From VRUE01 sp963697915 (GTDB taxonomy: Bacteria; Actinomycetota; Thermoleophilia; Solirubrobacterales; 70-9): a stretch of 64,000 nucleotides of DNA. The stretch covers positions 2,294,001 through 2,358,000 of the forward strand of contig OY969103.1 of assembly GCA_963697915.1 (NCBI GenBank), in the 5' to 3' direction. Shown piece after piece: positions 42,785-51,575 of the stretch; the stretch's first letter is position 1; each line of letters begins with the position of its first letter. Below the pieces are notes generated by a model that was not told the DNA's origin, did no database searches, and worked only from the letters and a program-made list of their open reading frames with translations. The translations under genes and the position numbers were made by a program.

Positions 42785-44647
42785 GTGTACCTCCGCTCCG
42801 ACGAGCGCGGCCCGGCGATGAACAACCGGCTCGCCCTGCGCATCGCCGTCTTCGGCGGCTTCGCCCTGGTCCTCTTCGGGTTCCTCTTCTTCCGCCTCTG
42901 GACCCTGCAGCTGGTCAACGGCGAGGAGTACCTGGCCGAGGCCAACAACAACCGCACCCGCGAGTACCGCGTGGTGGCGCCGCGCGGCGAGATCGTCGCC
43001 CGCGACGGCGAGGTCCTGGTCGACAACCGCACCAGCCTCGCCCTGCAGGTCAACCCGCGCAAACTCTCGCCGCTCGGCGAGGGCCGCCGCGAAGAGCTGC
43101 GGGCGCTGGCCGAGCTGACCAGCACCACCTTGCCGAAGCTGCGGCGCCGCCTGCGGGAAGAGCTGAAGCTGGCGCCGAGCGCGCCGGTGACGCTGCGCAG
43201 CGACGTCGGCCGCTACCTCGTCTACTACCTGCAGGAGAACCAGGACCGCTTCCCCGGGGTCGAGGTGCGGCGCGTCTTCGTCCGCGACTACCCGAAAGAC
43301 ACGCTCGCCGCCCACCTCTTCGGCAACGTCGGCGAGGTCAGCGAAGAACAGCTCGAGGAAGCGCGTTACCGCGACCTCGAGCCGGGCGACATGGTCGGCC
43401 AGGAAGGGGTCGAGTACCAGTACGACGAAGTCCTGCGCGGACGCGCCGGCGCGACCCGGATCCAGGTCGACTCGATGGGCCAGCCGACCCCCGGCGGCCG
43501 CCTCAAGGTGGTCGAACCGGTGCCCGGCAACACCCTGCGCCTGACGATCGACTCGAAGCTCCAGGAAGCTGGCGAAGCGGCGCTCCAGGGTACCGGGCTG
43601 AAGGGCGCCTACGTGGCGATGAACGTCAGTGACGGCGAGATCCTGGCGATGGGCTCGAACCCGACCTTCGACCCGGAGACGCTGATCTCGCCGACCCAGA
43701 GCCAGGTCGACGAGCTCTACCGGGACGAGATCGACGCGCCGCTGACCAACCGGGCGATCGCCGGGGCCTACCCGACCGGCTCGACCTTCAAGCCGATCAC
43801 CTCGATCGCGGCGCTGGCCAGCGGCAACGTGACGACGACCGAGGCGATCAACGACGACGGCGCCTTCACGCTCGGCGGCATCACCTTCCAGAACGCCGGC
43901 GGGGTCGCCCACGGGTCGGTCGCGATGGAGAGCGCCCTGGAAGTCTCCTCCGACGTCTACTACTACACGCTCGGCGACCGCATGTACCCGGGCACCGAAC
44001 TGCAGAACTGGGCGCGCAAGCTCGGCATCGGGCGCGAGACCGGCATCGACCTCCCGGGCGAGCGCGAAGGGCTTTTGCCGACGCCGGACTGGCGCAACCA
44101 GCTCTACCGCGAAGACCTGACCGAACGGCCCTGGTCGACGGGCGACAACGTCAACCTCTCGGTCGGCCAGGGCGACCTGCAGGCGGACCCGCTGCAGATG
44201 GCGGTCGCCTACGCCACGATCGCCAACGGCGGCACCGTGCCGCGGCCGCACATCGGCATGCGGGTCGAGGACGCCGCCGGCCGGGTGCTGCGCGAAATCG
44301 AGCCGCCGCCGGCCCGCCACGTGCGGATCGAGCCCGAGTGGCGCCAAACCATCCTCGCCGGGCTGCACGACGCGGCGCAGTCGGGCGGCGGCACCTCCTA
44401 CGAAGTCTTTGGCGGCTTCCCGGTGCCGGTGGCGGGCAAGACCGGCACCGCGGAGCGCCCCCCGTACGCGGATCAGTCATGGTACGTGGTGCTTGCGCCC
44501 TATCCCGATCCAGAGATCGTCGTCGCGGTGACCTTCGAGGAGGGCGGCTTCGGCGCCGAAACCGCCGCCCCGGCCGCGCTGCAGATCCTCTCCCAGTACT
44601 TCGACAAGAACGCCGAGCCGGTCGAATCCGGGGGGGCGATCGAGTAG
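42785..44647 (+). CDS. mrdA: penicillin-binding protein 2, elongasome transpeptidase
   Basis: 620 residues. A single N-terminal helix (IAVFGGFALVLFGFLFFRLW), the PBP dimerisation domain (REYRVVAPRGEIVARDGEVL), then the transpeptidase domain: SxxK at S333-K336 (TGSTFKPITS), SSDVYYYTLG as the middle SxN-like motif, and K552-T-G in AGKTGTAE. Cross-links peptidoglycan during lateral growth with RodA. GTG 42785 is 4 bp after mreD; the alternative ATG is 42818. Confidence 0.94.
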   Translation: MYLRSDERGPAMNNRLALRIAVFGGFALVLFGFLFFRLWTLQLVNGEEYLAEANNNRTREYRVVAPRGEIVARDGEVLVDNRTSLALQVNPRKLSPLGEGRREELRALAELTSTTLPKLRRRLREELKLAPSAPVTLRSDVGRYLVYYLQENQDRFPGVEVRRVFVRDYPKDTLAAHLFGNVGEVSEEQLEEARYRDLEPGDMVGQEGVEYQYDEVLRGRAGATRIQVDSMGQPTPGGRLKVVEPVPGNTLRLTIDSKLQEAGEAALQGTGLKGAYVAMNVSDGEILAMGSNPTFDPETLISPTQSQVDELYRDEIDAPLTNRAIAGAYPTGSTFKPITSIAALASGNVTTTEAINDDGAFTLGGITFQNAGGVAHGSVAMESALEVSSDVYYYTLGDRMYPGTELQNWARKLGIGRETGIDLPGEREGLLPTPDWRNQLYREDLTERPWSTGDNVNLSVGQGDLQADPLQMAVAYATIANGGTVPRPHIGMRVEDAAGRVLREIEPPPARHVRIEPEWRQTILAGLHDAAQSGGGTSYEVFGGFPVPVAGKTGTAERPPYADQSWYVVLAPYPDPEIVVAVTFEEGGFGAETAAPAALQILSQYFDKNAEPVESGGAIE

Positions 44648-44649
44648 CG

Positions 44650-45834
44650 ATGTACGCGACCCGAACCCGGCAATCCCGTCCCGAGGCGTTCACCGCCAGG
44701 CCCGGCATCGCCGAGCGGCTCGGCCTGCCCTACATGGACGGGGCGCTGATCTTCTCCTCGGTGGCGCTGGTCGCGATCAGCGTTCTCGTGCTCGCTGAGA
44801 CGACCGTGAGCAGCGAGCCCAGCTTCGCCGATCGCCAGGCGGTCTACGGGGTGGTCGGCCTGATCGGGATGTACGTGCTCTCGCGGATCGACTACTCGCG
44901 CTTCCGCGAGCTGCGGGTCGGGATCTACACCTTCCTCTGCGTCAGCATCGCGCTCGTCTTCGTCTTCGGCTTCACGGCGCGCGGCTCACGGCGCGCCTTC
45001 GAACTTCCCTTCTTCAGCTTCCAGCCGTCGGAGCTGGGCAAGCTCCTGCTCGTCTTGGCGCTTGCCGGCTTTGTCATCGATGGCGCCCGGCGAGGCTCGG
45101 ACCGGCAGCGCACGGTGCGCTACCTGTGCCTCGGCCTCGCCCCGGCTGCGCTTGTCTTCCTGCAGCCAGACCTCGGCACCTCCCTGGTGTTCGCGGTTGT
45201 CACCCTCGCCGTGATGTACGTCGGGGGCGTCCGTTGGACGCACCTGGCGACGATCGGCGGGGCCCTGGTCGCACTCGTCGCGATCGTCCTCGTCGCCGCC
45301 CCCACCGTGGGGGCGCCGATCTTGAAGGGCTACCAGGAAGAGAGGCTTACCTCCTTCCTGGACCCCAGCGGGGACCCCAGCGACGCGGGCTACCAACAGA
45401 ATCAGGCCAGGATCGCGATCGGGTCCGGAGAGAAAACCGGACGCGGCGATCGGGCCACCCAGACGCGGCTCGACTTCGTTCCCGAGCGCCACACCGACTT
45501 CATCTTCGCGGTGATCGGTGAGCGCTACGGGTTCGCGGGCGCTGCGTTTGTCCTATCCCTATACGCCCTGCTGATCTGGCGGGCGCTGCGGATCGTGACG
45601 CTCTCGAAGAACTCCTACGGGACCTTGGTAGCGGGCGGCATCGCCGCCATGCTGCTCTTCCAGGTCTTCGTCAACGTGGGGATGAACATGGGGATCATGC
45701 CGATCACCGGGATTCCCCTGCCTTTGCTCAGCTACGGCGGTTCCGCCGTGCTGGCGACGTTGCTAGCGGTGGGAGTACTGCAGAGCATTCACGTGCAAGC
45801 GCGCCTCAGTCAGCGAAGCAGGTTCGCCTGGTGA
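44650..45834 (+). CDS. rodA: rod shape-determining protein RodA (SEDS glycosyltransferase)
   Basis: A 394-residue SEDS membrane protein polymerising lipid II. About ten hydrophobic helices; ARGSRRAFELPFFSFQPSELGK is divided by the conserved Ser/Pro-rich loop SFQPSELGK. The catalytic Asp region is QPDLGTSLVFAV, and TGIPLPLLSYGGSA is the C-terminal signature. ATG 44650 is 2 bp after mrdA. RodA rather than FtsW because of operon context. Confidence 0.93.
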   Translation: MYATRTRQSRPEAFTARPGIAERLGLPYMDGALIFSSVALVAISVLVLAETTVSSEPSFADRQAVYGVVGLIGMYVLSRIDYSRFRELRVGIYTFLCVSIALVFVFGFTARGSRRAFELPFFSFQPSELGKLLLVLALAGFVIDGARRGSDRQRTVRYLCLGLAPAALVFLQPDLGTSLVFAVVTLAVMYVGGVRWTHLATIGGALVALVAIVLVAAPTVGAPILKGYQEERLTSFLDPSGDPSDAGYQQNQARIAIGSGEKTGRGDRATQTRLDFVPERHTDFIFAVIGERYGFAGAAFVLSLYALLIWRALRIVTLSKNSYGTLVAGGIAAMLLFQVFVNVGMNMGIMPITGIPLPLLSYGGSAVLATLLAVGVLQSIHVQARLSQRSRFAW

Positions 45835-45888
45835 TCCCCCGAAGGGAACCCGGCCACGCGTACCTATCTGAACTGAGCTGACAAGAAC

Positions 45889-47745
45889 ATGAAAAAAACC
45901 ATCCTGGTGTCCGCCGATCGCGGCGAGACCCGCGTCGCCGTCCTCGAGTCGAAGACGAAAGGCGGCAAACGCGACGTCGCGGAGCTCTACATCGAGCGCC
46001 GCGGCCGGCGCTCGATCGTCGGCAACATCTACAAGGGGAAGGTCGACAACGTCCTTCCCGGCATGGAGGCCGCCTTCGTCGACATCGGCCTCGAGCGCAA
46101 CGGCTTCCTGCACGTCGACGAGATCGTCCTCCCCGACGGCAAACAGGCGCCGAAGCGCGGTCGCGGCAGCGGCGGTCCCAAGATCGGCGACCTGATCAAG
46201 TCGGGCCAGGAGATCCTGGTCCAGGTGGTCAAGGACCCGCTCAAGTCGAAGGGCGCCCGGCTCTCGATGAACCTCTCGATCGCCGGCCGCTACCTGGTCT
46301 ACGCGCCGCAGGGCGCCGGCGTCGGGGTCAGCCGCCGACTCTCCGAATCGGAGCGCGACCGGCTGCGCAAGATGGTCGACCGGACCTACAAAGGCCCGGG
46401 TGGGCTGATCGTCCGCACCGCTGCCCACGGCGCGAAAAAAGCCGACTTCGTACGAGAGGTCGGCTACCTGCACAAGCTCTACGGGGTGCTCGAGCGGCGC
46501 GCCGAGCAGACCAAGTCGATGGGCCTGGTCTTCCAGGAGGCCGACCTGCCGGTGCGGGTCCTGCGCGACGTCTTCCTCAGCGAGTTCGAAAAAGCGGTGA
46601 TCGACTCGCCCAAGCAGTTCGAGCGGGTGACCGGCTTCTTCCAGCGCACGGCGCCGGAGCTGGTCGAGAAGGTCGAGCTCTACGAGGGCGCCAAGCCGCT
46701 GCTCGAGAAATGGGGCATCGACAAGGAGATCGAGTCGACCCTGGAGCGCCGCGTCGACCTGCCCTCGGGCGGCTACCTGATCATCGACTACACCGAGGCG
46801 CTGACCGTGATCGACGTCAACAGCGGCTCCTTCACCGGCCGCGGCAAAGGCGGCCTCGAGGAGACGATCACCAAGGTCAACACCGAGGCCGCCGACGAGG
46901 CCGTGCGGCAGCTGCGGCTGCGCGACATCGGCGGCATCATCGTCATCGACTTCATCGACATGGCGCGGGCGAAAAACCGCGACAAAGTCCTGAAGACGCT
47001 GCGCAAAGCGCTCGACGCCGACAAGTCGAAGAGCTACGTGGTCGAGGTCTCGCCGCTGGGCCTGGTCGAGATGACCAGGCAGAACATCACCGACGGGGTG
47101 CGCGAGATCCTCACCACGACCTGCCCGACCTGCGCCGGCGAGGGCGTCGTCCTCTCGGCCGAGACGGTGGCGCTCGAAGGCCTGCGCAAGATGCGCGAGA
47201 TCGCCGCCGGCGACGAGGCCGAGGCCTTCCTACTGCGGGTCAACCCGAAGGTCGCGGCGGAGCTGATCGATCCCGACAGCGGGCTCGCCGAGCTCGAGGA
47301 GGAAACAGGCCGCCAGTTCCACTTCGAGGGCGGCGACGCGCTGCCGATCGACAGCTTCGAGCTGGTCGAAGCGGGCAGCGTCGCCGAGATCGAGGAGCGG
47401 GCGCTGCCCTTCAAGGTCGGCGAGGAGGTGCTGGTCAAGATCGACGAGCCGCACATGTACAACGACGCCGACGCGGTCGCCCGGATCGACTCCTACATCG
47501 TCAGCGTCACCGGCGGTGGGCCCTTCGTCGGCGAGCGCAAGCTGGTGCGGATCGAGCGGGTCGAGCGGGCGGCCGCGGTCGCCTCGCTGCCGCCGGGAAG
47601 CGCGAGCAACGGCAACAGCGCCGATGAGGGGGACGCGTCGGGGTCCGACGCTCTAGAATCCTCGGCCTCGCGCAGCAGCCGGCGCGGCCGCAGGGGCGGT
47701 CGCGGCAGGTCACGCCCGACTTCTAAGAGCGGCAGCAAGGACTAG
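45889..47745 (+). CDS. ribonuclease E/G family endoribonuclease
   Basis: 618 residues. An S1 RNA-binding domain spans about 36-125 (GNIYKGKVDNVLPGMEAAFV), split by a short linker (KQAPKRGRGSGG). The RNase-H-like catalytic core has two acidic residues in ITVIDVNSGSFTG-like LTVIDVNSGSFTG and IIVIDFIDMA. CPTCAGEG is the zinc-link that joins subunits in RNase E. The C-terminal tail is Arg/Gly/Ser-rich (RRGRRGGRGRSR). The length is between RNase G and RNase E, so it is called E/G. Precedes rplU directly. Confidence 0.93.
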   Translation: MKKTILVSADRGETRVAVLESKTKGGKRDVAELYIERRGRRSIVGNIYKGKVDNVLPGMEAAFVDIGLERNGFLHVDEIVLPDGKQAPKRGRGSGGPKIGDLIKSGQEILVQVVKDPLKSKGARLSMNLSIAGRYLVYAPQGAGVGVSRRLSESERDRLRKMVDRTYKGPGGLIVRTAAHGAKKADFVREVGYLHKLYGVLERRAEQTKSMGLVFQEADLPVRVLRDVFLSEFEKAVIDSPKQFERVTGFFQRTAPELVEKVELYEGAKPLLEKWGIDKEIESTLERRVDLPSGGYLIIDYTEALTVIDVNSGSFTGRGKGGLEETITKVNTEAADEAVRQLRLRDIGGIIVIDFIDMARAKNRDKVLKTLRKALDADKSKSYVVEVSPLGLVEMTRQNITDGVREILTTTCPTCAGEGVVLSAETVALEGLRKMREIAAGDEAEAFLLRVNPKVAAELIDPDSGLAELEEETGRQFHFEGGDALPIDSFELVEAGSVAEIEERALPFKVGEEVLVKIDEPHMYNDADAVARIDSYIVSVTGGGPFVGERKLVRIERVERAAAVASLPPGSASNGNSADEGDASGSDALESSASRSSRRGRRGGRGRSRPTSKSGSKD

Positions 47746-48159
47746 ATGAGCACGTACGCAGTCATAGAGAGCGGTGGCAAGCAGTACAAGGTCGAGAAGG
47801 GCAGCACGCTGCTCGTCGACCGGCTGTCCGCGAAAGAGGGCGACAAAGTGTCGCTGCGCCCGGTGCTCTTCCGCGACAAAGAGGTCGTCGCCGAGCCCAA
47901 GGAGCTGGAGAAGGTGAAGGTCGAGGCGACCGTCGCCGAGCACCTGCGCGGACCGAAGATCAAAGTCTTCAAATACAAGCCCAAGAAGGGCTACCGCCGG
48001 CGCGCCGGGCACCGCTCGGAGCTGACCCGGCTCGAGGTCACCGAGCTCACCAGCACCAATAAACAGCAGAAATCAGCAGAGAAAAAATCGGCAGACAAAC
48101 CGGCTGCTAAAAAGACTGAGAAACAAACCGCAGCTAAGAAGGACGACGATGGCGCATAA
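47746..48159 (+). CDS. rplU: 50S ribosomal protein L21 with Lys/Ala-rich extension
   Basis: The first 100 residues are an ordinary L21 (YAVIESGGKQYKVEKG, then VFKYKPKKGYRRRAGHR). After about residue 103 comes a 34-residue tail of Lys, Ala, Glu and Gln (KKTEKQTAAKKDDDGA) in codons distinctly richer in A than the neighbours. It starts at the base after the rne/rng stop and overlaps rpmA by 11 bp. Confidence 0.95.
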   Translation: MSTYAVIESGGKQYKVEKGSTLLVDRLSAKEGDKVSLRPVLFRDKEVVAEPKELEKVKVEATVAEHLRGPKIKVFKYKPKKGYRRRAGHRSELTRLEVTELTSTNKQQKSAEKKSADKPAAKKTEKQTAAKKDDDGA

Positions 48160-48400
48160 GAAAGGACTCGGCTCCAGCCGCAACGGCCGCGAATCCAACC
48201 CCAAGATGCTTGGGGTCAAGGTCTTCGCCGGCCAGAAGGTCACCGGCGGCGAGATCATCGTGCGCCAGCGCGGCACCCGCTTCTGGCCCGGCGACGGCAC
48301 CGGCCTCGGCCGCGACCACACGATCTTCGCCACGCGGGCGGGGACGGTGGACTTCAAGCCCTCTCGCAAGGGCCGCACGATTTCCGTACTCGCTGACTAG
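48149..48400 (+). CDS. rpmA: 50S ribosomal protein L27
   Basis: 83 residues, normal L27. AHKKGLGSSRNGRESNPKML begins the N-terminal arm that reaches the peptidyl-transferase centre, and VRQRGTRFWPG and TIFATRAGTVDF follow. No cleavable N-terminal extension of the Firmicutes kind. It ends 4 bp before a long inverted repeat. Confidence 0.96.
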   Translation: MAHKKGLGSSRNGRESNPKMLGVKVFAGQKVTGGEIIVRQRGTRFWPGDGTGLGRDHTIFATRAGTVDFKPSRKGRTISVLAD

Positions 48401-48404
48401 ACCG

Positions 48405-48513
48405 GGGAGCGTCGGGTACCCCTCCCCCGGAGGCCGTCGCGCAGCTGATCGTTGGGTGCAGGGTCCGCGGCGTGGTCCCTTGAGCCTCCGTGGGAGGGGC
48501 ACCCGACGCTCCC
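48405..48513. terminator. long inverted repeat between rpmA and obgE
   Basis: 30-base arms at 48405-48434 and 48484-48513 are reverse complements with two mismatches, around a 49-base loop. The right arm ends 17 bp before the obgE ATG. No U-run follows. Acts plausibly as a terminator of the L21-L27 transcript or an obgE leader structure. Confidence 0.6.
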
Positions 48514-48529
48514 ATCTACTCTCCTAGCG

Positions 48530-49834
48530 ATGTACGACCGCGCGAAGATTTGGGTTGAGGGTGGTGCGGGCGGGAACGGATGCGTGTCGTTTCGGCGGGA
48601 GGCGCATGTGCCGCGTGGGGGGCCTGACGGCGGCGACGGGGGGCACGGGGGGGACGTGGTGCTCGTCTGTGATGCCAGCCGTCGTGACTTGGGGGCGTTG
48701 CGGGGGAGCAAGCACTTTCGGGCGGAGCGGGGAAAGCACGGCGAGGGGTCGAAACGGCACGGGGCGCGTGGGGAGGAGCTGGAGATCCTGGTGCCGGCCG
48801 GGACGCAGGCGGAGGCGGTTGACGGCAGCCGGGTCGACCTGGTCGAAGTCGGGCAGCGGGCGGTCGTCGCCCACGGCGGGCGCGGCGGGCACGGGAACAA
48901 GCGCTTTGCGAACTCGGTCCGCCAGGCGCCGCGCTTTGCCGAGAACGGCACGTCCGGCGAGGAGGGCTGGATCGAGGTGCGGCTGAAGCTGCTCGCCGAC
49001 GTCGGCCTGGTCGGCCTGCCGAACGCCGGCAAGTCATCGCTGCTGGGGCGGCTGACGCGGGCCGACCCGAAGATCGGCGACTACCCGTTCACGACGCTCT
49101 CGCCGGTGCTCGGCACGATCGAGGGCGAGGACCGGCAGGCGGTGCTCGCCGACATCCCCGGCCTGATCGAAGGTGCGGCGGACGGGGCCGGGCTCGGCCA
49201 CGAGTTCCTCGCCCACGTCGAGCGCTGCTCGATGCTCGTCCACCTGGTCGAGCTCTCCCCGCCGGAGGGGGGCCCGGAGGCGAACTACGCGGCGGTGAGG
49301 GCGGAGCTGTCGGCTTATGGCGCCGGCCTCGAGCGCCTGCCTGAGCTGGTCGTCCTCTCCAAGCGCGACCTGCTCGACGGCGAGCAGGTGGACGAGGAGG
49401 TCGAGCAGTGGCGGCAGCGAGTCGGCGACGGCGGGCTCGGCGTCCTTGCCGTCTCCTCGGCGACCGGCGAGGGGTTGGAGGAGCTGCGCAAAGCGATCCT
49501 GCGCGACCTGCCCGAGTCGGCCCCGGCCCGTCCCGAGACGGGCCGCGCCGGCCCCGCTGAGTTCGAGGCCGAGCACCGCGTCTACCGGCCGGTCGGCGAG
49601 GGCGGCTACTCGGTCGAGCGCGAGGAGGACGGCGGCTTCCGCGTTCTCGGCAGGGGGGTCGAGCTGCTCTTCGAGCGCCACGACCTCCGCAACGAAGAGG
49701 CGCTCGCCTACCTCGAGCAGCGGCTGGAGGAGATCGGCGTCGTCGCCGCCCTGCGCGCCGCTGGCTTCGAACCGGGCGACGACGTCCGCGTCGGCGAGCA
49801 CGAGTTCGAGCTCTATCCCGGCTCGGTCGCCTAG
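48530..49834 (+). CDS. obgE: GTPase Obg/CgtA
   Basis: 434 residues, a ribosome-assembly and stress GTPase. The glycine-rich Obg fold (KIWVEGGAGGNGCVSFRR) is followed by the G domain: G1 GLPNAGKSSLL, G2/switch KIGDYPFTTLSP, G3 DIPGLIEGA, then SKRDLLDG as G4-like (VVLSKRDLLD). A C-terminal OCT domain ends it (VYRPVGEGGYSVEREEDG). The first 110 codons use many GGG and CGG codons, unlike the rest of the gene. Its last bases overlap the convergent nitrilase gene by 4 bp. Confidence 0.95.
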   Translation: MYDRAKIWVEGGAGGNGCVSFRREAHVPRGGPDGGDGGHGGDVVLVCDASRRDLGALRGSKHFRAERGKHGEGSKRHGARGEELEILVPAGTQAEAVDGSRVDLVEVGQRAVVAHGGRGGHGNKRFANSVRQAPRFAENGTSGEEGWIEVRLKLLADVGLVGLPNAGKSSLLGRLTRADPKIGDYPFTTLSPVLGTIEGEDRQAVLADIPGLIEGAADGAGLGHEFLAHVERCSMLVHLVELSPPEGGPEANYAAVRAELSAYGAGLERLPELVVLSKRDLLDGEQVDEEVEQWRQRVGDGGLGVLAVSSATGEGLEELRKAILRDLPESAPARPETGRAGPAEFEAEHRVYRPVGEGGYSVEREEDGGFRVLGRGVELLFERHDLRNEEALAYLEQRLEEIGVVAALRAAGFEPGDDVRVGEHEFELYPGSVA

Positions 49835-50754
49835 CTCTCTTCGGCGCCCGGCTCGCCGATCTGGCCCAGCAGCACGTCGTCGCGGCTGTAGTGGCCGACC
49901 GAGTCGAACCAGCGCTTGGCGCGCAGGCCGGCGCGCAGGTCGCAATCGGCGCTGACGATTCCCTCCTCGCCGTAGAGGGGGCCGGCGATCACCTCGCCCC
50001 AGGTCGGCTCGACGATCGCCGCGCCGCCGTTGCCGAAGACCTCGCGCTCGGGCAGCTCGACCGGGAAGTCCTCGGGGAAAGCGTCCCGGGGGACGTACTG
50101 GGGTGCTGAGACGACGAAGGCACCCGACTCGATCGCGATGTGGCGCATGCTGGCGAGCCAGCCGTCGGAGTCGTCGGCGGTCGGCGCGACCCAGATCTGC
50201 GGGCCCGAGCGGTACATCGCGTAGCGCGCCAGCGGCATCCGGTTCTCCCAGCAGATCAGGCCGCCGACCTTGCCCAGCGGCGTCTGTGCGGCGACGAGGT
50301 CGTCGCCGGCGCCGATCCCGTGGAAGAGCCGCTCGTGGTGGGTCGGCATAAGCTTGCGGTGCTTCCAGAGGATGCCCTTGGGACCGAGCAGGACGAGCGT
50401 GTTGTAGAGCGAGCCCGGCCGTTCGGCTTCGCGCTCGTTGACGCCGATCGCGCAGTGGGCGCTGCTGCGCCGGCAGGCGGCGATCAGCTCGTCGACCAGC
50501 GGGCCCGGGATGTCGACCGAGTTCTCCCAGAGCCGCTGCCAGAGCTCGTCGAAGCCGTTGAACCCGGCGGCCGGGGCGGCCCAGGCCTGCGAGGGGTAGA
50601 GCGGCACGAAGGTCTCGGGCAGGACGACCAGCTCGGCGCCGTCGGCGGCGGCGCGCTCGATCAGCTCGACCGCCTTGACGATCGAGGCCTCGGCGTCGAG
50701 GATCACCGGCGTCGCCTGCACGGCCGCGACCCGTACCGTTCTCAACTCGGTCAT
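49831..50754 (-). CDS. nitrilase-type carbon-nitrogen hydrolase
   Basis: A 307-residue nitrilase-superfamily enzyme. The triad is Glu in VVLPETFVPLYP, Lys in WKHRKLMPTHHE and Cys in GGLICWENRMPLAR. CWEN is the true-nitrilase form, so conversion of a nitrile to acid and ammonia is favoured over amide hydrolysis. The VAPTADDSDGWLASMRHIA segment also matches nitrilases. It lies convergent to obgE and divergent from the PEP-mutase-like gene, breaking the usual obg-proB order. The native nitrile is unknown. Confidence 0.87.
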   Translation of the reverse strand: MTELRTVRVAAVQATPVILDAEASIVKAVELIERAAADGAELVVLPETFVPLYPSQAWAAPAAGFNGFDELWQRLWENSVDIPGPLVDELIAACRRSSAHCAIGVNEREAERPGSLYNTLVLLGPKGILWKHRKLMPTHHERLFHGIGAGDDLVAAQTPLGKVGGLICWENRMPLARYAMYRSGPQIWVAPTADDSDGWLASMRHIAIESGAFVVSAPQYVPRDAFPEDFPVELPEREVFGNGGAAIVEPTWGEVIAGPLYGEEGIVSADCDLRAGLRAKRWFDSVGHYSRDDVLLGQIGEPGAEES

Positions 50755-50780
50755 CGGTCGAGGTTAGTAGCGTCGGTGCC

Positions 50781-51575
50781 ATGCAGCCAACCCAGGTCGA
50801 GAAGGGGACTCGCTTCCGTGCCCTGCACGAGGGGGAGGCGTTCGTCATCCCCAACCCCTGGGACGCCGGCTCGGCCAGGGTCCTGGCCGGCCTCGGCTTC
50901 GAGGCGCTCGCGACGACCAGCTCGGGCTTCGCGATGACGTTGGGGCGGCTCGACGGCAACGTCACCCTCGACGAGCTCGTCGGGCACGTCGAGGCGCTCG
51001 ACCGGGCGACCGCGCTGCCGGTTTCGGTCGACCTCGAGAACGGCTACGGCCCCGACCCCGAGGACGCCGCCAACGCGATCCGCCGCGCCGCCGCGGCGGG
51101 GGCCGTCGGCGGCTCGATCGAGGACTGGGACCCGGGCGGCGAGCTCTACGCCTTCGACCACGCGGTCGAGCGGGTGGCGGCTGCCTGCGAGGCGGCCGCC
51201 GGCCTCGATTTCCCCTTCACCCTGACCGCCCGCGCCGAGAACTACTTCCGCGGCAACCCCGACCTCGACGACACGATCGCCCGCCTGCAGGCCTTCGAGC
51301 GGGCCGGCGCCGACGTCCTCTACGCGCCGCGCCTGCCCGGCGCCGACCAGGTCCGTGCTATCTGCGACGCCGTCGGCAAGCCGGTCAACGCTCTCACCCG
51401 CCCGGACCTCACGCTGGCCGAGCTCGTCGCCGCCGGAGCGCAGCGGATCAGCGTCGGCGGCAACCTCGCCTGGGTCGCTTACGAAGCGATGGCGAACGCG
51501 GCGACGGCGATCCGCGACGAGGGCGACCTCTCCGTCCTCGAGTCCTCCGGCCGCATCGCCGAGTGGCTCGCATGA
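50781..51575 (+). CDS. isocitrate lyase/PEP mutase family protein
   Basis: 264 residues, TIM-barrel of the PEP mutase/ICL superfamily. FVIPNPWDAGSARVLAGLGF is the conserved N-terminal strand, PVSVDLENGYGPDPED carries the metal-binding Asp and Glu, and GSIEDW and LTARAENYF follow. The KKCGH motif of true isocitrate lyases is missing. Candidates are 2-methylisocitrate-lyase-like or oxaloacetate/phosphonopyruvate enzymes. Its stop overlaps the proB start as ATGA. Confidence 0.82.
   Translation: MQPTQVEKGTRFRALHEGEAFVIPNPWDAGSARVLAGLGFEALATTSSGFAMTLGRLDGNVTLDELVGHVEALDRATALPVSVDLENGYGPDPEDAANAIRRAAAAGAVGGSIEDWDPGGELYAFDHAVERVAAACEAAAGLDFPFTLTARAENYFRGNPDLDDTIARLQAFERAGADVLYAPRLPGADQVRAICDAVGKPVNALTRPDLTLAELVAAGAQRISVGGNLAWVAYEAMANAATAIRDEGDLSVLESSGRIAEWLA

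Noticed and set aside
48540..48870. Frameshift or pseudogene in the 5' part of obgE
   Set aside because: The reading frame and the Obg-fold glycine pattern are continuous despite the odd codon use.
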